Of a DNA stretch of 64,000 nt, positions 8,916 to 16,842 are shown piece after piece; position 1 is the stretch's first letter, and each line of letters begins with the position of its first letter. The position numbers were made by a program, and so were the translations under genes. Origin of the DNA: an uncultured Bacteroidota bacterium (lineage in GTDB: Bacteria > Bacteroidota > Bacteroidia > Flavobacteriales > Flavobacteriaceae); contig CACAZM010000007.1 of assembly GCA_902536935.1 (NCBI GenBank), forward strand, positions 1-64,000, read 5' to 3'. Below the pieces are notes generated by a model. That model was not told the DNA's origin. It made no database searches and was given only the letters and a program-made list of their open reading frames with translations.

Positions 8916-9785
8916 TTACTCAAATTCGATTAGTTCTGTAGGGTTGATCGGGTAACCATCGCTCCACAATTCAAAGTGTAAATGAGGCCCTGTTGACAAA
9001 ACACCTGTGCTTCCTGCAAAACCAATGACTTCACCTGAAATCACTAGATCACCTTGATTTACCGCTAAAGATTCGTTATGCTTATAGACAGATATTAGAT
9101 TCTGCTCGTGTTTAATAATAACAACATAGCCAGTCTCTGTTGTCCATTCAGCCAAAATCACAGTTCCATCCGAGACTGCTTTTACTGGTGTTTTTTCTGG
9201 TACTCCAACATCGACTGCAAAGTGGTTTTTTAAAGGATCATAGCCCTGAGTAATCACCCCTGTTAGGGGTGGAAACAGAGTGAAATTACTCTCTGTTCCT
9301 GCTGTTTCAAATAAATTAAAGCGGTCCTCTTGTGAAACTTCTTCACGCAAAAGAGAGTCCTGTGGGTTTGTACTAAAATCCAACTCCTCTATTAAATCAA
9401 TATCTCCCTGAACGTTGCGTGAAGGCATTTCCTCGAGATCCACATTACCGCTCAAGGCGCCAGTAATTGAGGAAATATAACGTTGGTTTAAGAATAACTG
9501 TTGCTGCAAGGAGTCCAAAAGATAGGTGTTGTTAATTGCTTTTCGCCGCATGGCGGTAGAATCGTATCCGGGGATGTATTCTTTTAGTGGGGTTAAGGAA
9601 ATAATCATGTAAGTTGCTCCAATTAAAATTATTGCAGAAATGCTCACAATAGTAAATACGTTAAACCGGCTGAGTTTATAAGACAGTATTTCTTCAAATG
9701 TGTTCTCGTTGAGAAGAACAAAGCGATATTTTGCTAATAATCTAGCGCGTAGCGATTTCTTGTCTTTGTGATTTGATTTGCTCAT
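8916..9785 (-). CDS. M23 family (LytM) metallopeptidase, membrane anchored
   Basis: 289 aa with a basic cytoplasmic N-terminus, one membrane helix (about 43-65), a coiled/helical linker and a C-terminal LytM domain (about 175-280). Zinc-site signatures are seen as NHFAVDVG and the terminal GPHLHFEL, so it is probably an active peptidoglycan endopeptidase rather than a degenerate regulator. The start is set at ATG 9785, because a TTG three codons upstream lies inside a TAnnTTTG element. It leads the M23 > GH3 > DUF6909 > Wza > Wzz run and is divergent from tatA. Confidence 0.9.
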   Translation of the reverse strand: MSKSNHKDKKSLRARLLAKYRFVLLNENTFEEILSYKLSRFNVFTIVSISAIILIGATYMIISLTPLKEYIPGYDSTAMRRKAINNTYLLDSLQQQLFLNQRYISSITGALSGNVDLEEMPSRNVQGDIDLIEELDFSTNPQDSLLREEVSQEDRFNLFETAGTESNFTLFPPLTGVITQGYDPLKNHFAVDVGVPEKTPVKAVSDGTVILAEWTTETGYVVIIKHEQNLISVYKHNESLAVNQGDLVISGEVIGFAGSTGVLSTGPHLHFELWSDGYPINPTELIEFE

Positions 9786-9791
9786 CGGTTG

Positions 9792-9799
9792 CAAATATA
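9792..9799 (-). promoter_or_regulatory. TAnnTTTG -7 element for the M23-GH3-polysaccharide operon
   Basis: TATATTTG on the minus strand, 6 nt before the ATG at 9785. It probably drives the five-gene run down to the Wzz-like gene. Confidence 0.55.
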
Positions 9800-9842
9800 A
9801 CCAACTCTGTTTTGGGGTATCAGGGAGTTCAAAAAACTTTAT

Positions 9843-9850
9843 TACATTTG
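9843..9850 (+). promoter_or_regulatory. TAnnTTTG -7 element for tatA
   Basis: TACATTTG on the plus strand, 16 nt before the tatA ATG at 9867. Full consensus match. Confidence 0.5.
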
Positions 9851-9866
9851 TTTAAAATAATCATTT

Positions 9867-10040
9867 ATGTCCGCAACTTTTGTTCTTTTAGCAATCGGCC
9901 CATGGCAAATTGTTCTCCTTGTTGTTTTAGTTATTCTTCTTTTTGGGGGGCGCAAAATTCCAGAGCTCATGCGCGGTCTAGGCACTGGTATCAAAGAGTT
10001 TAAAGACGCTTCCAAAGAAGACGACCCTGAAAAGGAATAA
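9867..10040 (+). CDS. tatA: Twin-arginine translocase subunit TatA/TatE
   Basis: 57-aa protein with the classic TatA plan: a short periplasmic N-terminus, one membrane helix (about 12-29, IVLLVVLVILLF), the hinge FGGRKIPEL, and an amphipathic helix (MRGLGTGIKEFKDA) ending in an acidic/basic tail. Oligomers of TatA form the pore of the Tat pathway, which exports folded proteins. Length is at the short end but normal. It is transcribed alone between two minus-strand operons, from its own TAnnTTTG element. No tatC is in the window. Confidence 0.93.
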   Translation: MSATFVLLAIGPWQIVLLVVLVILLFGGRKIPELMRGLGTGIKEFKDASKEDDPEKE

Positions 10041-10044
10041 TCCT

Positions 10045-11028
10045 TTAGCGGGTTTCTTGTAAAGACCGAAGTACCGTTTCAATTTCAAATACATAATCTC
10101 GCTTTGGTGTAGATGGTGCAAACACAAAACCTTCCAACACGATGTTTCTGTTATTTGGCTTGTCATTTATAATATACTGTAAAAACGGGCCTGCCATAAA
10201 ATCACCCTTCACTTCCCATGTTCCGCGTATTTCTAATGCGAGTTTCTTTCCAAATGTTGTGCTATATATATATGGCTCGTATGCTTTTTCTGTGATGAAA
10301 TAACTGTTTGGTAAACGCCCTGGGATAAACGCCTTTCCTATGGAATCGTGCTGAATAATAATTTTTTCTAGGTTTTGATTAGCGACAATATCCTCATCAT
10401 AGGGCGTTGTTGTTACCAATAGGTTTATATGTCCTTTTTGAGTTTCTCGTTGAAACCAAGATGTGGTCTCATTTTCCTTAAATATTTTATAGGCGGACGG
10501 CATCGTCAATGTAAGCCCAAACTTTTCATCGAGACCGTGTTTGGTATAGCTCGATTTGCGAATTCTGCGCAAACGTTCAGCACGCTCTTGTATGCGAAGG
10601 GTTTTGATTACTTTTTCAGATTGAGAAACAATGATTTCTGTAAGTGCTGTGGGGGTTGGAGCGGTAAAAACTGCCACGGTCTGCGGTTGCGCATAGGTGT
10701 TTTTGTCGATGCGAACATTGGTTTGATTGCGAATCCCAACCCATAATACACTACGGCTTGACTGCGCGAATCCCGAAAATACCTCGGGGGGAATTTGCTT
10801 GAGATCAAATAATGGCTCTTGTTGGGGCAAGCCCTCTGCAGGATAGGCATACATGTCTCTAACCGCTTGCCCTATTGTTCCTGCCCACAATTGATTGGTC
10901 ATCACCACCGTGATTGTGTTAATGTTGCCGCTGGAAGATAAAACAAGAGGTGTGTTCTTTTTCTTCTGACACGAGATGGTAGTCAGTAGAAGAACTAGGG
11001 GGATAAAGTAGCGTTTCATCGTCTTCAT
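10045..11028 (-). CDS. DUF4837 family lipoprotein
   Basis: 327 aa with a lipoprotein signal (MKTMKRYFIPLVLLLTTISC, lipobox cysteine near position 20) followed by a lysine-rich linker. The body matches the Bacteroidota-restricted DUF4837 family, whose role is unknown. It lies 10 bp downstream of pgk on the same strand and is probably co-transcribed with it. The 3' end converges on tatA with a 4-bp gap. Envelope location follows from the lipobox; nothing catalytic is visible. Confidence 0.85.
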   Translation of the reverse strand: MKTMKRYFIPLVLLLTTISCQKKKNTPLVLSSSGNINTITVVMTNQLWAGTIGQAVRDMYAYPAEGLPQQEPLFDLKQIPPEVFSGFAQSSRSVLWVGIRNQTNVRIDKNTYAQPQTVAVFTAPTPTALTEIIVSQSEKVIKTLRIQERAERLRRIRKSSYTKHGLDEKFGLTLTMPSAYKIFKENETTSWFQRETQKGHINLLVTTTPYDEDIVANQNLEKIIIQHDSIGKAFIPGRLPNSYFITEKAYEPYIYSTTFGKKLALEIRGTWEVKGDFMAGPFLQYIINDKPNNRNIVLEGFVFAPSTPKRDYVFEIETVLRSLQETR

Positions 11029-11038
11029 TTATCAAAAA

Positions 11039-12226
11039 CTAAGCCATGATTGCTGCGATTCCTGGGAGGGTTTTCCCTTCCAAACTTTCAAGCATCGCCC
11101 CTCCACCCGTAGATACATAGCTGACTTCGTTTTCCATATTAAACTGCTTTACTGCGGCTACCGAGTCTCCCCCACCCACAAGCGAGAATGCGCCCTTTCT
11201 CGTGCTTGCTGATATGGCTTCTCCAAGAGCAATCGTTCCTTGTGAAAATTGCGAGAATTCAAAAACACCTAATGGACCATTCCACAGTATGGTTTTACTC
11301 TGCAACACGACCTCGCGAAAAGCTACCACACTTTCTGGACCAGCATCCATTCCTTCCCAACCGTCTGGAATATGGTCGATTGGAAAGATTTGTTGATTTG
11401 CCTCATTTGAAAAACGGTCTCCTGCGACTACATCTGTTGGTAAATGGATTTGAACACCTTTCTCTTTTGCGGTTATCAAAATTGAGAGAGCTAATTCTTG
11501 TTTATCATCTTCGCAAATGGAATTTCCAATTTGTCCACCCATTGCTTTGGCAAAAGTAAATGACATCCCGCCCCCTATAATCAGGTGGTCTACCTTGTCC
11601 AGTATGTTTTCGATAATCGTAATCTTAGAAGATACTTTTGCACCCCCAAGCACTGCCAACACGGGCTTTTCGCCCGTCGACATTACGCGATCTATCGCAT
11701 GAATTTCTTGTGCTAATAGATAGCCGAAATACTTTGCTTTTGGAAAAAATTGAGCAACTATAGTTGTTGAGGCATGTGCGCGATGCGCTGTCCCAAACGC
11801 ATCATTAATATAACAATCCGCTAGCGTTGAGAGTGCATTTGCAAACTGCTCATCTCCTTTGGTTTCTTCGTCATAAAACCTGAGGTTTTCCAACAGCATG
11901 ATCTGGCCTGGTTGTAATGCTTTCGCCTGCGCTTCGACTTCAGGGCCAATCGTCTGTTTTGAAAACTGAATGTCAACACCTAACACCGTTTGTATTTCAA
12001 GAACAATGTGGCGTAAAGACAGGTTATCATCTACCCCTTTTGGTCGCCCCAAATGGGTCATCAATACACAGCTTCCGCCGTCTGCCAATACCTTATCAAC
12101 TGTTGGCTTGGCTGCTTTTATCCTCGTATGATCTGTCACTCGGTTATTCTCGTCGATTGGGACATTGAAATCAACTCGAATTAGTACCTTTTTGTCTGAA
12201 AAATTGGCGGTGTCTAAGGTTCGCAT
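11039..12226 (-). CDS. pgk: Phosphoglycerate kinase
   Basis: 395 aa, full length for a bacterial PGK, interconverting 1,3-bisphosphoglycerate + ADP and 3-phosphoglycerate + ATP in glycolysis. Visible signatures are the N-terminal KVLIRVDFNVP, LMTHLGRP, LLENLRFY, the nucleotide-site ILGGAKVSSK-type segment (VLGGAKVSSKI) and the C-terminal SLVGGGDSVAAV. Cytosolic. It has a promoter element 17 nt upstream and is followed by the DUF4837 lipoprotein gene after 10 bp; it is divergent from holB. Confidence 0.97.
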   Translation of the reverse strand: MRTLDTANFSDKKVLIRVDFNVPIDENNRVTDHTRIKAAKPTVDKVLADGGSCVLMTHLGRPKGVDDNLSLRHIVLEIQTVLGVDIQFSKQTIGPEVEAQAKALQPGQIMLLENLRFYDEETKGDEQFANALSTLADCYINDAFGTAHRAHASTTIVAQFFPKAKYFGYLLAQEIHAIDRVMSTGEKPVLAVLGGAKVSSKITIIENILDKVDHLIIGGGMSFTFAKAMGGQIGNSICEDDKQELALSILITAKEKGVQIHLPTDVVAGDRFSNEANQQIFPIDHIPDGWEGMDAGPESVVAFREVVLQSKTILWNGPLGVFEFSQFSQGTIALGEAISASTRKGAFSLVGGGDSVAAVKQFNMENEVSYVSTGGGAMLESLEGKTLPGIAAIMA

Positions 12227-12243
12227 TTTATGAAATTTGCGTG

Positions 12244-12251
12244 CAAATGTA
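12244..12251 (-). promoter_or_regulatory. TAnnTTTG -7 element for pgk
   Basis: TACATTTG on the minus strand, 17 nt before the pgk ATG at 12226. Confidence 0.5.
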
Positions 12252-12309
12252 CGTTTTTCTTCTCCGTTTTCATTCGTGTTATTTGCTATTTATTTCGTTG
12301 TTGGATGTG

Positions 12310-12317
12310 TATATTTG
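12310..12317 (+). promoter_or_regulatory. TAnnTTTG -7 element immediately before holB start
   Basis: TATATTTG, separated from the ATG at 12321 by only 3 nt. It excludes the in-frame ATG 84 bp upstream as the start and implies an essentially leaderless message. Confidence 0.5.
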
Positions 12318-12320
12318 TTT

Positions 12321-13457
12321 ATGCGATTTGATCAAATCTACGGCCATGACTCTCAAATTAAGGCCCTTAGTGAAAGTATTTCTTTGGGGCGGGTTCCTCA
12401 TGCGCAACTATTTACTGGCCCTGAAGGTGTTGGTATGCTCGCAGTTGCCATCGCATTTATGCGAGCTGTGTTTTGTCAAGAACCAAATGCCGACAAGTCA
12501 TCTTGTGATTTAAAGTTCGATAGGATGACACATCCTGATCTTCACTTTGTCTTTCCTGTGGCGTCTAACGCAAAAGTTAAAACAAAGCCGACATCAGACT
12601 TGTTCTTGGAAGATTGGCGTGTGTTTGTCGAAAACAACCGTTTCGGAACACTGTTTGATTGGTATCAACAACTAGAGATCGAAAACAAACAAGGTCAAAT
12701 CGGTGTTTTGGAATCTGAGGAAATCACAAAGAAACTTTACTTGACGGCTTACGAAGGTGGTTGGAAAGGGGTTATCGTATGGCAGGCCGACAAGCTCAAC
12801 CAAGCTGCAGCCAACAAACTGCTCAAACTTGTGGAAGAGCCCCCTGAAAAGACGCTTCTTATATTCATTTCAAATCATAAAGATCAGGTTCTTGAAACAC
12901 TATGCTCGCGTTGTCAGGGTGTTCACTTTTCATTGTTGCCTAAAGACGCAATTACGAAAGCGTTAATTTCCTATGGGGCAACTCGTGATTTGGCTGACAG
13001 TTTAAGCATACAAGCCAATGGCCAATTGAGTCGTGCTTTGCGTTTGATGAAGGTCGAAGAGGTGCCTTTTGAAGATTGGTTTGTGAGTTGGGTACGCACT
13101 GCGTTTAAAGCAAAGCAAAACAAAGGGTCTGTTGTTGAACTACTAAATTGGAGTCAGCAAATTGCGGGCACTGGACGGGAAACGCAAAAACAGTTTTTGT
13201 TGTTTAGCATCGAACTCTTTCGTCAGGCCTTGTTAGTTCAGTATAATATCACTGAGCTTACAAGCTATAAGCCAAGAGGAGATTTTGATATTTCTCGGTT
13301 TTCGAGTTATGTCCATAATGGCAATATTCATCTGATTATCAGTGAGTTAGAGTCTGCTTACCTTCATGTTGAGCGCAATGGGAGTGCCAAAATGATTTTC
13401 TCTGATCTGTCGTTAAAGCTCACGAGGCACATTCACAACCCTCCTATTCTGTCTTAA
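12321..13457 (+). CDS. holB: DNA polymerase III delta-prime subunit
   Basis: 378 aa clamp-loader AAA+ subunit. The N-terminus MRFDQIYGH..Q is typical. The P-loop position reads GPEGVGML, which lacks the GKT signature, as is normal for delta-prime subunits that do not hydrolyse ATP. A zinc-module-like cysteine region is seen near FCQEP/SSCD, and the LLKLVEEPP and CSRCQ (sensor-1/SRC) motifs are clear. The start is set at 12321 because homologues begin there and a -7 element lies directly upstream; a longer in-frame reading from 12237 adds a hydrophobic stretch that looks spurious. Divergent from pgk. Confidence 0.9.
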   Translation: MRFDQIYGHDSQIKALSESISLGRVPHAQLFTGPEGVGMLAVAIAFMRAVFCQEPNADKSSCDLKFDRMTHPDLHFVFPVASNAKVKTKPTSDLFLEDWRVFVENNRFGTLFDWYQQLEIENKQGQIGVLESEEITKKLYLTAYEGGWKGVIVWQADKLNQAAANKLLKLVEEPPEKTLLIFISNHKDQVLETLCSRCQGVHFSLLPKDAITKALISYGATRDLADSLSIQANGQLSRALRLMKVEEVPFEDWFVSWVRTAFKAKQNKGSVVELLNWSQQIAGTGRETQKQFLLFSIELFRQALLVQYNITELTSYKPRGDFDISRFSSYVHNGNIHLIISELESAYLHVERNGSAKMIFSDLSLKLTRHIHNPPILS

Positions 13458-13548
13458 GTTTGGATTATTTTTTAGTCTTTTCTGCTGGATTTTCTTTGTT
13501 TTTTTGATCTTGTAGTTCGTCAATATCCTAAAGTACGCTTAGACGCCT

Positions 13549-14358
13549 TTATTTTCGTTTTTGTAAAACATAAATCAGCGAAGAGTAGTTTTTTGAATGT
13601 TTTGCAGCGCGATTTGATCGCCATCCAGACCAAAACGCCTTAAGCCATGGAAATTTCGAATGACGGTTTTGTTCTGAAAGCAATGACACATAATAGGCAT
13701 CTAGGCGCAAAGGATAAGTTTTTTCCGTTTCGAACCCGCAATCTTTTGCCATACTTATAAAGCCCTTTGGCGAGAAATGCCACAAATGTCTTGGGACATC
13801 ATAGGCGGCCCACATTGAGCCGTATTTGTTTGCGTCCCAAGATTTATAATTCGGCACAGCAACAAATAGTTTGCCATTGTCTGCTAAAGATTTGAGCGCC
13901 TGCTCAAAAAACGCCTTGGGGTCAGGAAGGTGTTCTACAACATGCCATGCTGTAATCACACGATAGGATTTTGGGGTAGTCCATGTGGATTGATATTTTG
14001 CTTTGGACCCATGGGCTTTGGTGTTGGGCTCAAATCCCTCCGATTGCCAACCTTTGGTGTTCGCAAATTCAACAAAAGACCCTGTGCCTGCACCAAAGTC
14101 TAACAGTTTTCCTTTAGAATTATAGTGTTTGTTGATAATCTTGATTTTGTAGTTGTGATTCCATTGTCTGAACTGCGAATAAACAGCGTAGATGATGGAT
14201 GTTCCTTGTCTTTTATGAGAAATATAGTTTGGGTGGTCATAGTATTTCTCAATCTGTTTCGGTTGGGGTATTGTTTGTAAAATATCGTAGTGATCATGGG
14301 GTTCTAAAACAAAGGAATCTCCTGTAACTAAATGGTCGATGCAAATTGTTTTATTCAT
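13549..14358 (-). CDS. Class I SAM-dependent methyltransferase
   Basis: 269 aa. A class I fold is indicated by KLLDFGAGTGSFV (motif I, near residues 84-96), followed by VITAWHVVEHLPDP (motif II/III region, near 130-143) and LFVAVPNYKSWD. The HVVEHLPDP pattern is shared with UbiG/Methyltransf_11-like enzymes. The substrate cannot be inferred. It starts 29 bp after mnmG ends on the same strand, with a parS-type site in the gap, so it may be the third gene of a ybeY-mnmG-methyltransferase transcript. The 91-bp gap downstream to holB contains no gene I can support. Confidence 0.85.
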   Translation of the reverse strand: MNKTICIDHLVTGDSFVLEPHDHYDILQTIPQPKQIEKYYDHPNYISHKRQGTSIIYAVYSQFRQWNHNYKIKIINKHYNSKGKLLDFGAGTGSFVEFANTKGWQSEGFEPNTKAHGSKAKYQSTWTTPKSYRVITAWHVVEHLPDPKAFFEQALKSLADNGKLFVAVPNYKSWDANKYGSMWAAYDVPRHLWHFSPKGFISMAKDCGFETEKTYPLRLDAYYVSLLSEQNRHSKFPWLKAFWSGWRSNRAAKHSKNYSSLIYVLQKRK

Positions 14359-14372
14359 TATAGAAATGATTT

Positions 14373-14388
14373 TGTTCCACGTGGAACC
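14373..14388. promoter_or_regulatory. parS-type centromere site 1
   Basis: TGTTCCACGTGGAACC, whose inner 14 bases (14374-14387) form a perfect palindrome. This is the widely conserved ParB-binding parS sequence known from other phyla. It sits between mnmG and the methyltransferase gene, touching the mnmG stop codon. An identical site lies 1.9 kb away. Confidence 0.75.
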
Positions 14389-16259
14389 TAACGCCCCATG
14401 TGGACTAACAAAACACTGATGTCACTTGGTGAAACACCGCTGATTCGAGAAGCCTGGGATAAGGTTTGTGGTTGAATTTCTTTCAGTTTTTGTCTTGCTT
14501 CTGTTGATATCGATTGGATCGAATGATAATCAAAACCTTGAGGAATTTTAATGGATTCTAGTCGGTCTAATTTTTGAGCTTGAACCTCTTCTTTCTTTAT
14601 GTATCCTGCATACTTAATCTGTATTTCCGCTTGTTCTAGTGTAGTTTGCGTGGTTTTGTTTTGTTCCAAATAGAGATTAATTGATTCTAGCTGTAGTAAA
14701 TCGTCCATTTTGAGTTGTGGGCGAGCTAGAATCTTGGCGAGTTTCGTGGATTGTTTAATCTCTGCCGTTTTTTTATCTTGTAAAATAGGATTAATATCAT
14801 GTGGTTGTATGCTCGTTTTCTTCATAAATCGGATAAGACTGGCGGCTTGGTGTTGGGATTTTTCCATAACCTCGAGTCGTTCGTCTGATGCTAATCCAAT
14901 TTTATGTGACAATGGGGTTAAACGGGTATCAGCGTTGTCTTGGCGTAACAATGTTCGATATTCTGCTCGAGACGTAAACATTCGATAAGGTTCCTCGGTT
15001 CCTTTTGTAATTAGATCATCAATCAAAACACCGATATATGCCTGGTCTCTACGTAGAGAAAACGGCTCTTGTTCTGTGTGATACAAGTGTGCGTTAATCC
15101 CTGCGATTAGCCCTTGAGCTGCTGCCTCCTCATATCCAGTAGTACCATTTATTTGACCTGCAAAAAACAAACCTGCTATGGGCTTGGTTTCTAAACTGTG
15201 CTTGAGTTGTGTTGGTGGAAAATAATCATACTCTATAGCATAACCAGGCCGAAAAAACTTTACGTTCTCAAAGCCTGAAACAGCTGTTAAAGCACTATAC
15301 TGAACGTCTTCTGGTAAAGATGTTGAGAATCCGTTTACATAAACCTCTACTGTATTCCATCCTTCTGGTTCAACAAAAATTTGATGCCTATCTTTATCTG
15401 CAAAACGATTGATTTTGTCCTCAACAGATGGGCAATAGCGCGGTCCCACGCTTTGAATTCGTCCATTAAACATCGGTGAACGATCAAAACCATCACGTAA
15501 TAAATCGTGAACCTTTGGATTAGTGTAGGTCATGTGGCAGGATCGCTGCGTTTTTAAGGGTTGTGTTGATGGTAAATAGGAAAACGTACTGGGGTGATCG
15601 TCTCCTGGTTGTTCAATCATTTTTGCGTAATCCAACGAGCGACCGTCTACACGAGGCGGTGTACCTGTTTTCATTCTTCCTGAAGCAAACCCTCTTTCTA
15701 AAAGTCTTTCAGTTATTCCAAAAGATGCTCTTTCGCCTGCACGTCCTCCGCCAAATTGTTTTTCACCAATATGAATCAGCCCGTTGAGAAAGGTTCCACT
15801 TGTCAACACCACAGACTTAGCAAAAACCTCTATCCCTAATGAGGTTTTAACCCCACAAACACGTTCATCATCAAATAGCAAATCCGTTACCATATCCTGG
15901 TAAAAATTTACATTCTCCGTCTCTTCCAAATGTAGCCGCCAAGCCTCTGCAAAACGCATGCGATCAGATTGTGCTCTCGGACTCCACATTGCGGGGCCTT
16001 TTGATTTGTTAAGCATCTTAAATTGAATCGCTGTATTGTCGGTAACAATCCCACTATACCCACCAAGAGCATCAATTTCCCGAAGAATTTGACCTTTTGC
16101 AATTCCACCCATCGCAGGGTTGCAAGACATTTGCGCAATGTTCTGCAAATTCATAGTAATCAAAAGCGCTTTACTTCCCATGTTTGCGGCTGCAGCTGCG
16201 GCCTCGGAGCCTGCGTGACCAGCACCTACTACAATGACATCATATTCTTTTGCAAACAT
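14388..16259 (-). CDS. mnmG: tRNA uridine-5-carboxymethylaminomethyl modification enzyme MnmG (GidA)
   Basis: 623 aa FAD enzyme that, with MnmE, modifies the wobble uridine (cmnm5U34) of several tRNAs. The N-terminal dinucleotide fold VIVVGAGHAGSEAA (about 9-22) is intact, as are SCNPAMGGIAKGQ, the GTFLNGLIH segment and the C-terminal SRISGVSPSDIS region. Length is typical. It starts 3 bp after ybeY ends, so it is co-transcribed with ybeY. It is bracketed by two identical parS-type sites, in keeping with the frequent placement of gidA near replication origins. MnmE is not in this window. Confidence 0.97.
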   Translation of the reverse strand: MFAKEYDVIVVGAGHAGSEAAAAAANMGSKALLITMNLQNIAQMSCNPAMGGIAKGQILREIDALGGYSGIVTDNTAIQFKMLNKSKGPAMWSPRAQSDRMRFAEAWRLHLEETENVNFYQDMVTDLLFDDERVCGVKTSLGIEVFAKSVVLTSGTFLNGLIHIGEKQFGGGRAGERASFGITERLLERGFASGRMKTGTPPRVDGRSLDYAKMIEQPGDDHPSTFSYLPSTQPLKTQRSCHMTYTNPKVHDLLRDGFDRSPMFNGRIQSVGPRYCPSVEDKINRFADKDRHQIFVEPEGWNTVEVYVNGFSTSLPEDVQYSALTAVSGFENVKFFRPGYAIEYDYFPPTQLKHSLETKPIAGLFFAGQINGTTGYEEAAAQGLIAGINAHLYHTEQEPFSLRRDQAYIGVLIDDLITKGTEEPYRMFTSRAEYRTLLRQDNADTRLTPLSHKIGLASDERLEVMEKSQHQAASLIRFMKKTSIQPHDINPILQDKKTAEIKQSTKLAKILARPQLKMDDLLQLESINLYLEQNKTTQTTLEQAEIQIKYAGYIKKEEVQAQKLDRLESIKIPQGFDYHSIQSISTEARQKLKEIQPQTLSQASRISGVSPSDISVLLVHMGR

Positions 16260-16262
16260 GTC

Positions 16263-16697
16263 CTACAAGGATTTGTGTTCCACGTGGAACCGTTTTAACA
16301 TTTCATCTTCTTTCTTGCGCATGATCTGTTTTTCATTTGGGGTTTTGTCTGAATAGCCTACACAATGAAGTATACCATGGATGAGTACCCTTGCGAGTTC
16401 ATTTTCAACACTCACACCTTCATAAGTTGCGTTTTCTGACACACGATCTGTCGATACCGCAATATCACAATTAACTTCCTTTTCGGTGGAGTAATCAAAT
16501 GTAATCACGTCTGTGTAATCATTGTGATCTAAGTGTTTTTGGTTGAGCTCCAACAAAGCCTGATCACCCATCAGTGCTATATGAATATCCCCAATTTGCT
16601 TGTTCAACAGCAAAACACAGTCTGACAACCAGTTCAAAAGGTGTCTTTGGTTTAGTACCATAAATTGATTTTGTACTTGTAATGTAATCTTTTTCAC
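16263..16697 (-). CDS. ybeY: Endoribonuclease YbeY (16S rRNA maturation)
   Basis: Metal-dependent RNase of the UPF0054 family acting in rRNA maturation and ribosome quality control. The zinc motif region reads VLIHGILHCVGYSDKT; the last canonical histidine is replaced, as in other Bacteroidota as I recall. I set the start at GTG 16697, giving 144 aa (VKKITLQVQ, aligning with the usual first beta strand), because a TACCTTTG element lies only 4 nt upstream; an ATG at 16733 lies upstream of that element and would add 12 unlikely residues. The 3' end of the gene contains a complete parS-type site, encoding part of FHVEHKS. Leads the ybeY-mnmG transcript. Confidence 0.88.
   Translation of the reverse strand: MKKITLQVQNQFMVLNQRHLLNWLSDCVLLLNKQIGDIHIALMGDQALLELNQKHLDHNDYTDVITFDYSTEKEVNCDIAVSTDRVSENATYEGVSVENELARVLIHGILHCVGYSDKTPNEKQIMRKKEDEMLKRFHVEHKSL
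16276..16291. promoter_or_regulatory. parS-type centromere site 2, inside ybeY 3' end
   Basis: TGTTCCACGTGGAACC, identical over 16 bp to the site at 14373-14388 and in the same orientation. It lies within the last codons of ybeY. Two such 16-mers 1.9 kb apart are very unlikely by chance. Confidence 0.75.
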
Positions 16698-16701
16698 AGG
16701 A

Positions 16702-16709
16702 CAAAGGTA
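16702..16709 (-). promoter_or_regulatory. TAnnTTTG -7 element for ybeY-mnmG
   Basis: TACCTTTG on the minus strand, 4 nt before the proposed GTG start of ybeY at 16697. Confidence 0.5.
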
Positions 16710-16842
16710 GGTGTTTCCTCTGTTGTAAGCCAATATAGAGAACAGTAAAAACCCATAAATATCTGTTTATCAGTGTTTTATACTGCTATTTCTTTGGTTT
16801 CGTGTTATCATGAATAGACAATATCTTTACAAAAAATTTTGC

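Noticed and set aside
12237-12320. N-terminal extension of holB with a hydrophobic segment
   Set aside because: It lies upstream of the promoter element and homologues start at MRFDQI.
13458-13548. Minus-strand reading DIDELQDQKN ending in a stop, with TACTTTAG upstream
   Set aside because: No start codon and a stop immediately before it; might be a relic of a gene end but cannot be supported.
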